DNA of 64,000 bases from assembly GCF_001905545.1 (NCBI RefSeq), contig NZ_LIPD01000006.1, positions 62,001 to 126,000 of the forward strand, written 5' to 3'. Source of the stretch: Streptomyces sp. CB02056. GTDB lineage: Bacteria > Actinomycetota > Actinomycetes > Streptomycetales > Streptomycetaceae. Position numbers and translations under genes: made by a program. This document shows, one piece after another, positions 8,300-17,311 of this stretch. Each line of letters opens with the position of its first letter. The stretch's first letter is position 1. The notes below the pieces were generated by a model that saw nothing but the letters and a program-made list of their open reading frames with translations, was not told where the DNA came from and did no database searches.

Positions 8300-10471
8300 T
8301 CAGCGCTGCGGGAACCGGTGCTGTTCGATCAGGTGGACGAAGTCCTCCCAGAACGAGGCGCCGGGCTGCCGGTCCGGGCCGCACAGGGCGACCCCGGCGA
8401 GCTGCTCCGCCTCGCGGGCCCCTGCGGCCCGCAGAAGCGCCGTGCCGGTGCCGAGCGCGGCCACCGGTTTGCCGTGCCGCAGTGCCTCGTTGACGAACCG
8501 GACGGCGTCCGGTTCCACGACGAGCGCGTCCTCTGCGCCGTCCGGGACGACCACGGCGTCGTACAGCACCGAGGCGGTGGTCGCCAACGCCCGGTCGACC
8601 TCCACGTCCTGGCCGTCGCTGCCGGCCACGCTCCCGCCGTACCGGGCCAGGGTCTCCACCGTGGCGCCCTCGGCCCGCAGGGCGGTGCGCGCCGCCCGCA
8701 CCTGGGCGGCGTCCACGCCCTGCGCCACCAGGACGGCGACCTTGCGGGTACGGATGCCGTGGCCGTGCAGGTTCTCCAGGCTCAGCGCGGGCGAGACCCG
8801 CTCCCCCACTGCTCCGGCTTCGCGGTCGCCGGTGGGCCGGTCCGGTGCGGGCTCGGGCGCGGGCTCGGGTTCGCCGATGCGGCGGGCGACCTCCACAGCC
8901 AGTTCCTGGTCGACACGGGCCAGGTTGGCGACCATCCGGTGCCGCACGGCCTGGTCCCCGACCTTGCCGAGCTCGAAGGAGAACGCGGCGATGATGTGCT
9001 CCTGCTCCCAGCCGGCCATGCTGCGCCAGAACAGCGCGGCCTGGCCGTAGTGGTCGGCGAAGCTCGGACTGCGCCGGCGGATCGCCTGCCCGTCGACACG
9101 CTCCTGATAGTGCTCGAACACCCCCTCGGCAAGGCGCCCGCCGCCCAGGGTGGCCGGGCATCCGCCGCCGACCGAGTTCGGCGCGTAGCTCGTCCCGGAG
9201 TGGATCACCTGCTGGCCGTAGCCGTCACGCTGGTCGGTGCGCACCTCGGCGAGCGGACGGTTGACCGGCAGTTGGGAGAAGTTGGGGCCGCCCAGGCGGA
9301 TCAACTGGGTGTCCAGGTAGGAGAAGTTGCGGCCCTGCAGCAGCGGGTCGTTGGTGAAGTCGATGCCGGGAACGACGTTGGCGGTGTGGAAGGCGACCTG
9401 CTCGGTCTCGGCGAAGAAGTTCTCCGGGTTCCGGTCGAGGACCATCCGGCCGACCGGCCGCACCGGCACGAGTTCCTCCGGCACCAGCTTCGTCGGGTCC
9501 AGCAGGTCGAACGGGAACGAGAGCTCGTCCTTCTCCGGGATCAGCTGGACGCCGAGCTCCCACTCCGGGAACTCGCCGGCCTCGATCGCCTCCCACAGGT
9601 CCCGGCGGTGGAAGTCGGGGTCGCGGCCGGCGGTGATCTGGGCCTCGTCCCAGACCTGGCACGCGACGCCGAGTTTTGGCTTCCAGTGGAACTTGACGAA
9701 GGTGGCGCGCCCGTCGGCGGTCACGAGGCGGAAGGTGTGCACGCCGAAGCCCTGCATCATCCGGAAGCTGCGCGGGATCGCCCGATCCGACATCGCCCAC
9801 ATCAGCATGTGGGTGGACTCGGACTGCAGCGAACAGAAGTCCCAGAACGTGTCGTGTGCGGTGCCGCCGGTGGGGATCTCGTTGTGCGGCTCCATCTTCA
9901 CCGCGTGCACGAAGTCGGGGAACTTGATCGCGTCCTGGATGAAGAACACCGGCATGTTGTTGCCGACCAGGTCGTAATTGCCCTGCCGGGTGTAGAACTT
10001 GGTGGCGAAGCCGCGGACGTCGCGCACCGTGTCGGCGGAGCCGCGCGGCCCCTGGACGGTCGAGAAGCGGACGAACACCGGGGTCCGGCGGCCGGCCTCC
10101 TGGAGGAAGTCGGCGCAGGTGAACTCGGCCAGCGACTCGTACGGTTCGAAGAAACCGTACGCGCCGGCACCGCGGGCGTGCACCACCCGCTCGGGAATGC
10201 GCTCGTGGTCGAAGCGGGTGAGCTTCTCCCGCAGGTGGAAGTCCTCCAACAGCGTCGGGCCACGCTCGCCCACGGTCAGGGAGTTGTCGGTGTCGTCGAC
10301 CCGAATCCCCTGATCGGTGGTGAGCGCACCGTCCGGCTCCGGGGCCCGGAAGGCGTCCAGCGCGATGTCCTTGGCATCGCGCTCGCCCCCCGAGGGAGGG
10401 CCTGGATGGGGAGCCTCCGTGACCGGGGGCGGCTGGGGGCGTCCTCCAGGCGGTCCGGGATTGGTGGTCAT
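8300..10471 (-). CDS. katE: large-subunit catalase (HPII type)
   Basis: 723-residue heme catalase decomposing hydrogen peroxide. Catalytic His98 lies in RVVHARGAGAYG, the partner Asn171 in DLVGNNMPVFF, and the proximal heme Tyr in RNFSYLDTQLIRLG. After the ~500-residue core there is a C-terminal flavodoxin/DJ-1-like domain, the mark of large HPII enzymes. A proline-rich leader of ~30 residues precedes the core. ATG 10471 has GGAGGG seven bases upstream. Its neighbours (Mrp antiporter, DUF6328, SigB-like promoter) suggest a general-stress setting. Confidence 0.95.
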   Translation of the reverse strand: MTTNPGPPGGRPQPPPVTEAPHPGPPSGGERDAKDIALDAFRAPEPDGALTTDQGIRVDDTDNSLTVGERGPTLLEDFHLREKLTRFDHERIPERVVHARGAGAYGFFEPYESLAEFTCADFLQEAGRRTPVFVRFSTVQGPRGSADTVRDVRGFATKFYTRQGNYDLVGNNMPVFFIQDAIKFPDFVHAVKMEPHNEIPTGGTAHDTFWDFCSLQSESTHMLMWAMSDRAIPRSFRMMQGFGVHTFRLVTADGRATFVKFHWKPKLGVACQVWDEAQITAGRDPDFHRRDLWEAIEAGEFPEWELGVQLIPEKDELSFPFDLLDPTKLVPEELVPVRPVGRMVLDRNPENFFAETEQVAFHTANVVPGIDFTNDPLLQGRNFSYLDTQLIRLGGPNFSQLPVNRPLAEVRTDQRDGYGQQVIHSGTSYAPNSVGGGCPATLGGGRLAEGVFEHYQERVDGQAIRRRSPSFADHYGQAALFWRSMAGWEQEHIIAAFSFELGKVGDQAVRHRMVANLARVDQELAVEVARRIGEPEPAPEPAPDRPTGDREAGAVGERVSPALSLENLHGHGIRTRKVAVLVAQGVDAAQVRAARTALRAEGATVETLARYGGSVAGSDGQDVEVDRALATTASVLYDAVVVPDGAEDALVVEPDAVRFVNEALRHGKPVAALGTGTALLRAAGAREAEQLAGVALCGPDRQPGASFWEDFVHLIEQHRFPQR

Positions 10472-10748
10472 CTCAAAGCCCTCCGTCCTGAGGTCGGTGC
10501 GAGGCGGCTCACGGCCGCCCGCGCTGTGGGGCGCGGCTGCCCGCCGGACAACGGCTCAAACCTTCGCGCCCGGCTTGGAGCCTGGAGGCGCCGGGGCAGT
10601 CCTGCAGCCCGAAGCCGTACGCAAGCGAACACCGCCGCCATGCGCGCTCGCACAACCGCGGGGCAGTAGGCCAGGCAGGGCCGAGCGGGCGAGACCCCGC
10701 AGCGGTCGCTGCTGCTCCGACACGCGGGTGCGGCGGATCACAACGGGC

Positions 10749-12503
10749 TCAGTGACCGGGTGCGAGCGTCGCGGCGGCTTCGAGCATCAACCCGTGGACG
10801 AACGCTTGGGGCAGGTTGCCGCGCAGCTGGCGCTGGGCGACGTCGAACTCCTCCGCATAGAGGCCGGGCGGACCGCAGGCGGCACGGTTGCGTTCGAACC
10901 AGCGCACGGCTTCGACGTCGTTGTGCTGCTGGTGTTCCGCCAGGGCCATGACGAATCCGCACAGCAGGAAGGCGCCCTCGGCGTCCTGAAGGGGTCTCCG
11001 GTCGTGGCGGAACCGGTAGACGTGGTGGTCCTGCGCGAGATCGGCGCGCACCGCTCGCAGGGTGGCGACGGTGCGCGGGTCTTCGGCAGGCAGGGCGCCG
11101 CGGATGGCGGGCAGCAGCAGGGCCGCGTCCACGCCCGTCCGGCCAGGGGAGCGCTGCCACCGGCCGGTGGGGTGCAGGCAGTCGGCGGAGGTCTCCGCGA
11201 GGATCGCATCCGCCAGCGCCTCCCAGCCGGCGGCGCGTCCGCTGCTCGCCCGGGGTGCTGCGGCGGCGACCGCCCGCAGACCGGCCGCGCAGATCAGGCG
11301 GCTGTGCGCCCACCGGTCGTCGTGCAGCTCCCATATCCCGGCGTCCGGCTCGCGATGCCGGGTGGCGATCACGTCGGCGGCGGTGAGCGCGGCGTGCCAG
11401 CCGTCGGGGTCGAGCCGGTCGTGGCGGGCGGCGGCGGCGAGCAGCAGCAGGCTCTCCCCGAACACGTCGAGCTGGAACTGGCGGTTGACGTGGTTGCCGA
11501 CGACGTCGAAGCCACCCGGGTAGCCGGGCAGGTCGAGGGTGCGCTGGTCGGGTACCGCCGCACCGGTCACGGTGTAGGCGGGCGCGAGAGCCGGGCCGTG
11601 TTCGAGCAGACGGTCGGTGACGAACCGTACGGAGTCGTCCAGCAGCGGGTGCGGCCCCGCGGCGGCGACGGCCTGGCCGATGTAGGCCTGGTCGCGGATC
11701 CACACGTACCGGTAGTCGTAGTTGCGGCCCGTCTCGGCGCGTTCGGGCAGACTGGTGGTGGCCGCTGCCACCGTGCCGCCGCCGGGGCCTGTGAGGCCGG
11801 CCAGGACGCTGTAGGCGTGCCGGGCGTCGCGTCGGCCCAGCGTGTTCGCGAGGGCGGGCACGCGCGCGGTCCAGGCCGCTTCGGTGGACCGCCACAGCAC
11901 GTCGGCCGTCTCCGGTTCGGGCAGGGGCCGATCGGAGATCTCCAGGACGAGGTCGTGGTGCTCACCGGTCTCCAGACGCATCGTGGTGGACAGCGCCGCA
12001 TCGCCCGGCCGGGCGTCGGGCGCTCCGCTCCAGCGCAGGTGCAGTTCTCCGGCCCGGGCCGTCCAACGCCCCTGCCCGTCCCTGCGGACCTTGCGCAGCC
12101 GGTGTGTGCCGAATCCGGGCGCCGGGTGCAGGTGGACGTCGAGGCGGGCGTCGCCGTCGACCACCAGGATCCGGCGCAGCACCACCGCGTGGTGCCGGTC
12201 ACCGGGGCAGGCGAGGGCTTCGCGGCATTCGACGACGCCGCCGGTGGTGATCCAGCGGCTGCGCCAGATGAGGCTGCCGCTCTCGTAGTAGCCGCCCCAG
12301 ACGAACGGGTCGGTGGGGGTGACGGTGTACCAGCCGGGGCCACCGATGAGGGCGGCGAAGACGGCGTCGCTGTCCCAGCCGGGTGCGCACATCCACACGA
12401 TGTCGCCGCGCGGTCCGACGAGGGCGCCGCGCTCGCCGTCCGCGAGCAGGGCGTAGTCACGCAGCGCGTGAGGGGCGGGAGAGCCGGCGATGGGGGCGGT
12501 CAC
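10749..12503 (-). CDS. glycoside hydrolase family 15 protein
   Basis: 584-residue cytoplasmic GH15 enzyme (glucoamylase/trehalase-like), no signal peptide. The N-terminal beta-sandwich domain begins with LRDYALLADGERGALVGPRG. The (alpha/alpha)6 barrel has the family motifs NYDYRYVWIRDQAYIGQAV, DAGIWELHDDRWAHSRL (general acid Glu in GIWE) and YAEEFD followed by LRGNLPQAFVHG (general base Glu). GTG 12503 is preceded by AGGAGG at seven bases. Substrate could be trehalose, maltose or glucan; sequence alone does not decide. Confidence 0.9.
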   Translation of the reverse strand: MTAPIAGSPAPHALRDYALLADGERGALVGPRGDIVWMCAPGWDSDAVFAALIGGPGWYTVTPTDPFVWGGYYESGSLIWRSRWITTGGVVECREALACPGDRHHAVVLRRILVVDGDARLDVHLHPAPGFGTHRLRKVRRDGQGRWTARAGELHLRWSGAPDARPGDAALSTTMRLETGEHHDLVLEISDRPLPEPETADVLWRSTEAAWTARVPALANTLGRRDARHAYSVLAGLTGPGGGTVAAATTSLPERAETGRNYDYRYVWIRDQAYIGQAVAAAGPHPLLDDSVRFVTDRLLEHGPALAPAYTVTGAAVPDQRTLDLPGYPGGFDVVGNHVNRQFQLDVFGESLLLLAAAARHDRLDPDGWHAALTAADVIATRHREPDAGIWELHDDRWAHSRLICAAGLRAVAAAAPRASSGRAAGWEALADAILAETSADCLHPTGRWQRSPGRTGVDAALLLPAIRGALPAEDPRTVATLRAVRADLAQDHHVYRFRHDRRPLQDAEGAFLLCGFVMALAEHQQHNDVEAVRWFERNRAACGPPGLYAEEFDVAQRQLRGNLPQAFVHGLMLEAAATLAPGH

Positions 12504-12626
12504 GTTCTCGCCTCCTGGGGTACGGCGGTGCGGGCCGCGTGTCCGCGGCCGGGTGGACGCGGAGCGCCGGGAACGTGCACGGTCCGCGGAGGCCGACGGC
12601 CGTCGTCGGGAGCGGGCCGGATCTCC

Positions 12627-13730
12627 TCAGGCGCGGACACGGTAGCGCTCCGCCGTCTCGGTGCGGATGGCCAGGCCGAGGCCTGGCTCCCCGCTGTGGC
12701 CCGGGCGGACCAGTCCCCCGTCCGGGTCGAGGGTTCCCTCGAAGAGGAGGTTCTCGATCCGGACGTGGTCGTGGAACCACTCCAAGTGCCGCAGGTTCGG
12801 CACGGCGGCCGCGGCGTGTGCGTGGACGTGCGGGGCGCAGTGTCCGGACAGCTGGAGCCCGTGGGCCTGGGCCAGGGCGGCTGCGCGCAGCCAGACGGTG
12901 ATGCCTCCGCAGCGGGTGGCATCCGCCTGCAGGCAGTCCACGGCCGGGGCCATGCGGGCGAAGTAGGGCAGGTCGTATCCGTACTCGCCGGCCGCGACGT
13001 CGGAGGTGACGGCGTCGCGGACGTGGGCGAGGCCGGTGAGGTCGTCCGAGGAGACGGGCTCCTCGAACCAGCTCACCCCCAGGCCGGCCAGCGTCTGTCC
13101 GACGCGGACGGCCTGTTTGCGGGTGTAGGCGCCGTTCGCGTCCACGTACAGGGCGGCGTCGTCGCCGACCGCCCGCCGGGCCTGCTCGGTGCGTTCCAGG
13201 TCGCGCCGTTCCCGGCTGCCGCGGCTCTCGCCGATCTTGATCTTGAATCGGTGGAAGCCCTGTTCGGCCCAGCCCGCGAGCTGCTCGGCGAGTTGCCGGT
13301 CGGTGTAGGTGGTGAAGCCGCCGCTGCCGTAGAGGGGGACCTCATGGCGGGCGGCGCCGAGCAGGTCGACCAGGGGCAGGCCGAGCAGGCGGGCCTTGAG
13401 GTCCCACAGGGCGATGTCGACGGCTGAGATCGCGCCGGCGACCAGCCCCGGGCGGCCGATGTTGCGCACCGTGCGGCTCATCGCCTCGTTGGCGGCCGGG
13501 ACGTCGAACGCCGGGCGGCCGATGACCGTGTCCCGAAGGTGCCCGGTGATCACCTGGGCGGTGGCGGGGGCGCCGTAGGTCCAGCCCAGGCCGGTGGTGT
13601 CCCCGCCGTGGACACGGACGAGGATCATGGTGGTGGAGTCCCAGGCGAGAGTGCCGTCGGCTTCCGGAGCGTCGGTGGGGACGTCGAGGACCTGCACGTG
13701 CAGGGACTCCACGGTGGCGGTGACGGTCAT
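12627..13730 (-). CDS. enolase-superfamily (mandelate racemase-like) enzyme
   Basis: 367-residue enzyme with the N-terminal lid and C-terminal barrel of the mandelate racemase/muconate lactonizing group. Expected catalytic features are visible: KIKIG (K-x-K base), metal ligands in LYVDANGAY (Asp), WFEEPVSS (Glu) and VAAGEYGYD (Glu), and a His in GHCAPHVHAH. Likely a sugar-acid dehydratase or racemase; substrate unknown. ATG 13730 overlaps the stop of the DUF1360 gene by four bases (ATGA), so the two are coupled, and the gene closes an operon with oxidases of 2-hydroxy and 2-keto acids. Confidence 0.88.
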   Translation of the reverse strand: MTVTATVESLHVQVLDVPTDAPEADGTLAWDSTTMILVRVHGGDTTGLGWTYGAPATAQVITGHLRDTVIGRPAFDVPAANEAMSRTVRNIGRPGLVAGAISAVDIALWDLKARLLGLPLVDLLGAARHEVPLYGSGGFTTYTDRQLAEQLAGWAEQGFHRFKIKIGESRGSRERRDLERTEQARRAVGDDAALYVDANGAYTRKQAVRVGQTLAGLGVSWFEEPVSSDDLTGLAHVRDAVTSDVAAGEYGYDLPYFARMAPAVDCLQADATRCGGITVWLRAAALAQAHGLQLSGHCAPHVHAHAAAAVPNLRHLEWFHDHVRIENLLFEGTLDPDGGLVRPGHSGEPGLGLAIRTETAERYRVRA

Positions 13731-14242
13731 GGCGTCTCGTCGGCCGCGTGCTGGGCGGCGGCGCGGGCGAACTGCAGGAAGTCGGCGCCGGCCAGGGCGG
13801 CCAGGGTCGCGGTGGCGAGCCTGGTGGCGCGCGGAGCGAAGACGGACCCGGCAGTGCCCGCGGTGGCGACCCACAGGCCGGTGCAGAACGGGCAGGTGAC
13901 CAGCTCGCCGACGGCCTTGCGGGCTCCGGTGCCGCGCACGTCCTCCTCCAGCTCGGCCGGGCCGGATGTGCCCTCGAAACGGGTGAACGGCGCGCGCAGC
14001 GGGCTGGTGACCGGGTCCTTGGCGATCAGGCGGGAGAGCTGGTGGGTGGCCAGCGCGTTCAGGGCGACGTCCCACGGAGTCGGGTGGGGCAGCTCTCGGC
14101 GAAAGGCCCGGGCGGCTGCGGCGGTGCCGAGTACCGCGGTGGCGTACAGGGCCATGAGGCCGGTGTAGGCCGCGAGCGGGCGGTCGTTGTCGCCGGTGTA
14201 GGCGCGGGCTTCGCGGTGGAGCCGCTCGTGCAGGGACCGCAT
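13727..14242 (-). CDS. DUF1360 membrane protein
   Basis: 171-residue protein of the DUF1360 family with several short hydrophobic helices. Conserved segments are ALNALATHQLSRLIAKDPVT, APFTRFEG and GELVTCPFCTGLWVATAG, the last containing the family CPFC motif. Function is unknown; relatives occur in spore-forming and mycelial bacteria. It is coupled to the enolase-like gene downstream and begins four bases after the dehydrogenase gene stop. Confidence 0.85.
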   Translation of the reverse strand: MRSLHERLHREARAYTGDNDRPLAAYTGLMALYATAVLGTAAAARAFRRELPHPTPWDVALNALATHQLSRLIAKDPVTSPLRAPFTRFEGTSGPAELEEDVRGTGARKAVGELVTCPFCTGLWVATAGTAGSVFAPRATRLATATLAALAGADFLQFARAAAQHAADETP

Positions 14243-14245
14243 GGT

Positions 14246-17200
14246 CTACCTCCTCCTGGCGCGGTGGCGCCGCGCGGCGGCAGCACCGGCCGCGGCCAGG
14301 CCTGTCATCGCGCCCGCGACACCTGCGGTCAGCAGGCCGGCCACCGCGTTGCGGGGTTGCGGGCGCGGGATCGTCTTCTCGGGATGGTCGGCGGGCGGCG
14401 GCCCGTCCAGTGCCAGGGCGAGGGCCTCGGCCACGTGCACGGCCAGCCGTCCGGTCGAGGACTGTTCGATCTGGGTGCGGCAGCTGAAGCCGTCGGCCAG
14501 GACGAACGCGTCCGGGGCCGTGTCGCGCACGGCCGGGAGGACGCCTTGCTCGGCGATGGCCTGGGACAGGTCGTAGTGGCCCCGCTCGAAGCCGAAGTTG
14601 CCGGCCAGGCCGCAGCAGCCCTCGTCGAGCACGTTCGCGTCCAGCCCGGCGCGGCGCATCAGTTCACGGTCGGGATCGGTGCCGAGGACGGCGTGCTGGT
14701 GGCAGTGGGTCTGCACGGTCGCCGCCCGGCCGATCCGGGGCGGTTGCCAGCCGTGGGGGGCGTGGTTGACGAGGTGTTCGGCGAAGGTGCGCGTCTGCGC
14801 GGCCAGGCGGGCGATGTCCTGGTCACCGTCGAGCAGGTCGGGGGCGTCCGCGCGGAAGACCGCGGTGCAGGAGGGTTCGAGCCCGATGATCGGGGTTCCG
14901 GCCTCCAGCCATGGGCGCAGGGTCCGGATGGTGCGTTCGAGGACGCGACGGGCGGTGGCGAGCTGCCCGGTCGAGATCCAGGTCAGGCCGCAGCACACCG
15001 GCCCCTCGGGTACGGCGACGTGGAAGCCGGCGTCCTCCAGGACGCGGACGGCTGCGTCGGCGACGTGCGGGTGGAAGTGGTTGGTGAAGGTGTCCGGCCA
15101 GAGCAGGACGGTGCGCGGGTCGCGCGGGTCGGGCTCCGCCCAGCCCTGCCGGTGCCGGGCTTCCTGGAACGATTCGGCGGCGAAGAGGGGTGCGGCGCGG
15201 CGCGGGTCGATGCCGGCCAGCCGCTTCCCCAGCCCTGCGAGGCCGGGGGCGTGCAAGGCCGCGTTGGCCAGGCCCGGCGCCGTGCGGGCCAGCCGTGCCC
15301 ACAGCGGGAGCCAGCCCATCGCGTAGTGGGCGGCCGGGCGCACACGGCCCTGGTAGTGGTGGGCGAGGAACTCTGCCTTGTAGGTGGCCATGTCGACGCC
15401 GACCGGGCAGTCGGACTTGCAGCCCTTGCAGGCCAGGCACAGGTCCAGTGCGTCGCGGACCTCGGTGGAGCGCCATGCGCCGGTGACCGGGGAGTCGTCG
15501 TGGCCGCCGAGCATCTCGAACAGCAGCCGTGCCCGGCCGCGGGTGGAGTGCTCCTCCTCGCCCGTCGCCCGGTAGGAGGGGCACATCACCCCGCCCTGGT
15601 GGGTGCGGCAGTTGCCGATGCCCACGCAGCGCAGCACCGCGCGGGTGAAGTCGTGGCCGTCGTCGGGATACCCGAAGTGCGTCCGCAGCGGTCGGGGCCG
15701 CCAGTCGGCGCCCAGGCGCAGGTCCTCGTCGACGCGGTGGGGGTGGACGACCTTGCCGGGGTTCATCCGGTCGCCCGGGTCGAACAGGGCCTTGACCTCG
15801 CCCATCGCCTCCACGAGCCCGGGGCCGAACATGCGGGGCAGGAGTTCGCCGCGGGCCTGCCCGTCACCGTGCTCACCCGACAGGGAACCACCGTAGGAGG
15901 CGACCAGGTCGGCCGCGTCGAACAGGAACGCCCGGAACGCCTCGACGCCCTTGCCCTCGCGCAGCTCGAACGGGATCCGGGTGTGGACGCAGCCCTGCCC
16001 GAAGTGCCCGTACAGGGAGGCCTGCTGGTAGCCGTACCGGCCGAACAGCCGCTCCAGGTCGCGCAGGTAGTCGCCGAGTTTCTCCGGGGCGACCGCGGAG
16101 TCCTCCCAGCCCTCCCACGTCTCGGAGCCGTCCGGCGGGCGGGCGGTCACGCCCAGACCCGCCTCGCGGGCCCTGAGCATCTCCCGCTCCCTCGGGGGAT
16201 CGTCGGACAGCGCCACCGACGGGTCGTCCTCCTCGCGGCCGATCGCCCGCAGCAGCTCGAACGCCCGCGCGTCCGCCTCCTGCTTCGTGTCGCCGGTGAA
16301 CTGGACGAGCAGCCAGCTGTCGCCCTCGGGCAGGCTCTCCAGCGAGTCCAGGTAGGCGTGCTCCTCGCGCATCAGCTGCGCCATGCGCCCGTCGATGGCC
16401 TCCAGCTGGGTGGGGCGGCTGTGCGCGAGCAGGTCGGGGACGGCGTCGGCGGCCTGGTAGATGTCGTCGAAGCCCAGGACCAGCAGGGCCTCCGCCGCCG
16501 GCACCTCGACCAGGTGCAGTTCGGCGTGCAGGAGCGTCACCAGGGTTCCCTCGCTGCCGACCAGGGCGCGGGCCACGTCGAAACCGTTCTCCGGCAGCAG
16601 GGCGTCCAGGTTGTAGCCGGAGACCCGGCGCGGGATCTTCGGGTAGCCACGCCGGATCTCGGCCAGGTGGCGCCCGGTGATGTCCCGCAACCCCTGGTAG
16701 AGGCGGGCGCGCGGTCCTGCTTCGGCCGCGATCCGCGCGTACTCGTCCTCGTTGGTGGGGCCGGCCCAGAACCGGGTGCCCTCGTAGGTGAGGACTTCCA
16801 GGCGGTGGACGTTGTCGGCGGTCTTGCCGTAGGCCTGGGCGGACGCTCCGCAGCTGTTGTTGCCGATCATGCCGCCCAGCGCGCAGTGGCTGTGCGTGGA
16901 CGGCTTCGGCCCGAACATGAGCCCGTGCGGAGCGAGTCGGCGGTTGAGTTCGTCCAGGACGATGCCCGGCTCGACCACACAGGTCCGCGCGGTGGGGTCC
17001 ACCGAGACCAGCCGGTTGCAGTACTTGGTCCAGTCGACGACCACCGCCTCGTTGGTGCACTGTCCCCCGAGACTGGTACCGCCTCCGCGGGACAGCACCG
17101 GGGCGGCGAACCGGGAGCAGACGCCCACCGCGGCAGCGCCGGCCTCGACCGTGCGGGGCACGACCACCCCGAGCGGGACCTGACGGTAGTTGGAGCCGTC

Positions 17201-17308
17201 GGTGGCGTACGCGCCGCGGCTGCCCGCGTCGAAGCGGACCTCACCGTCCACCTCGGTCCGCAGGGCCGGCTCGAGTGCGGCCAGGTCCACCTCCTGGCGC
17301 CCGGACAC
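14246..17308 (-). CDS. FAD-linked oxidase / Fe-S (CCG) 2-hydroxyacid dehydrogenase fusion
   Basis: 1020-residue fusion of a GlcD/D-lactate dehydrogenase flavoprotein and a GlcF-like iron-sulfur protein. The FAD-binding part has LSRGGGTSLGGQCTNEAVVV and GGMIGNNSCGASA. The Fe-S part has CLACKGCKSDCPVG and CVGIGNCR, then two CCG domains (CCGLTWISTGQ and CCGLAGNFGFERGHYD). A hydrophobic helix and RRHRARRR tail may anchor it to the membrane, with electrons passed to quinone. GTG 17308 follows GGAG about eight bases upstream and lies close after the oxidase stop. Confidence 0.9.
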   Translation of the reverse strand: MSGRQEVDLAALEPALRTEVDGEVRFDAGSRGAYATDGSNYRQVPLGVVVPRTVEAGAAAVGVCSRFAAPVLSRGGGTSLGGQCTNEAVVVDWTKYCNRLVSVDPTARTCVVEPGIVLDELNRRLAPHGLMFGPKPSTHSHCALGGMIGNNSCGASAQAYGKTADNVHRLEVLTYEGTRFWAGPTNEDEYARIAAEAGPRARLYQGLRDITGRHLAEIRRGYPKIPRRVSGYNLDALLPENGFDVARALVGSEGTLVTLLHAELHLVEVPAAEALLVLGFDDIYQAADAVPDLLAHSRPTQLEAIDGRMAQLMREEHAYLDSLESLPEGDSWLLVQFTGDTKQEADARAFELLRAIGREEDDPSVALSDDPPREREMLRAREAGLGVTARPPDGSETWEGWEDSAVAPEKLGDYLRDLERLFGRYGYQQASLYGHFGQGCVHTRIPFELREGKGVEAFRAFLFDAADLVASYGGSLSGEHGDGQARGELLPRMFGPGLVEAMGEVKALFDPGDRMNPGKVVHPHRVDEDLRLGADWRPRPLRTHFGYPDDGHDFTRAVLRCVGIGNCRTHQGGVMCPSYRATGEEEHSTRGRARLLFEMLGGHDDSPVTGAWRSTEVRDALDLCLACKGCKSDCPVGVDMATYKAEFLAHHYQGRVRPAAHYAMGWLPLWARLARTAPGLANAALHAPGLAGLGKRLAGIDPRRAAPLFAAESFQEARHRQGWAEPDPRDPRTVLLWPDTFTNHFHPHVADAAVRVLEDAGFHVAVPEGPVCCGLTWISTGQLATARRVLERTIRTLRPWLEAGTPIIGLEPSCTAVFRADAPDLLDGDQDIARLAAQTRTFAEHLVNHAPHGWQPPRIGRAATVQTHCHQHAVLGTDPDRELMRRAGLDANVLDEGCCGLAGNFGFERGHYDLSQAIAEQGVLPAVRDTAPDAFVLADGFSCRTQIEQSSTGRLAVHVAEALALALDGPPPADHPEKTIPRPQPRNAVAGLLTAGVAGAMTGLAAAGAAAARRHRARRR

Positions 17309-17311
17309 CGG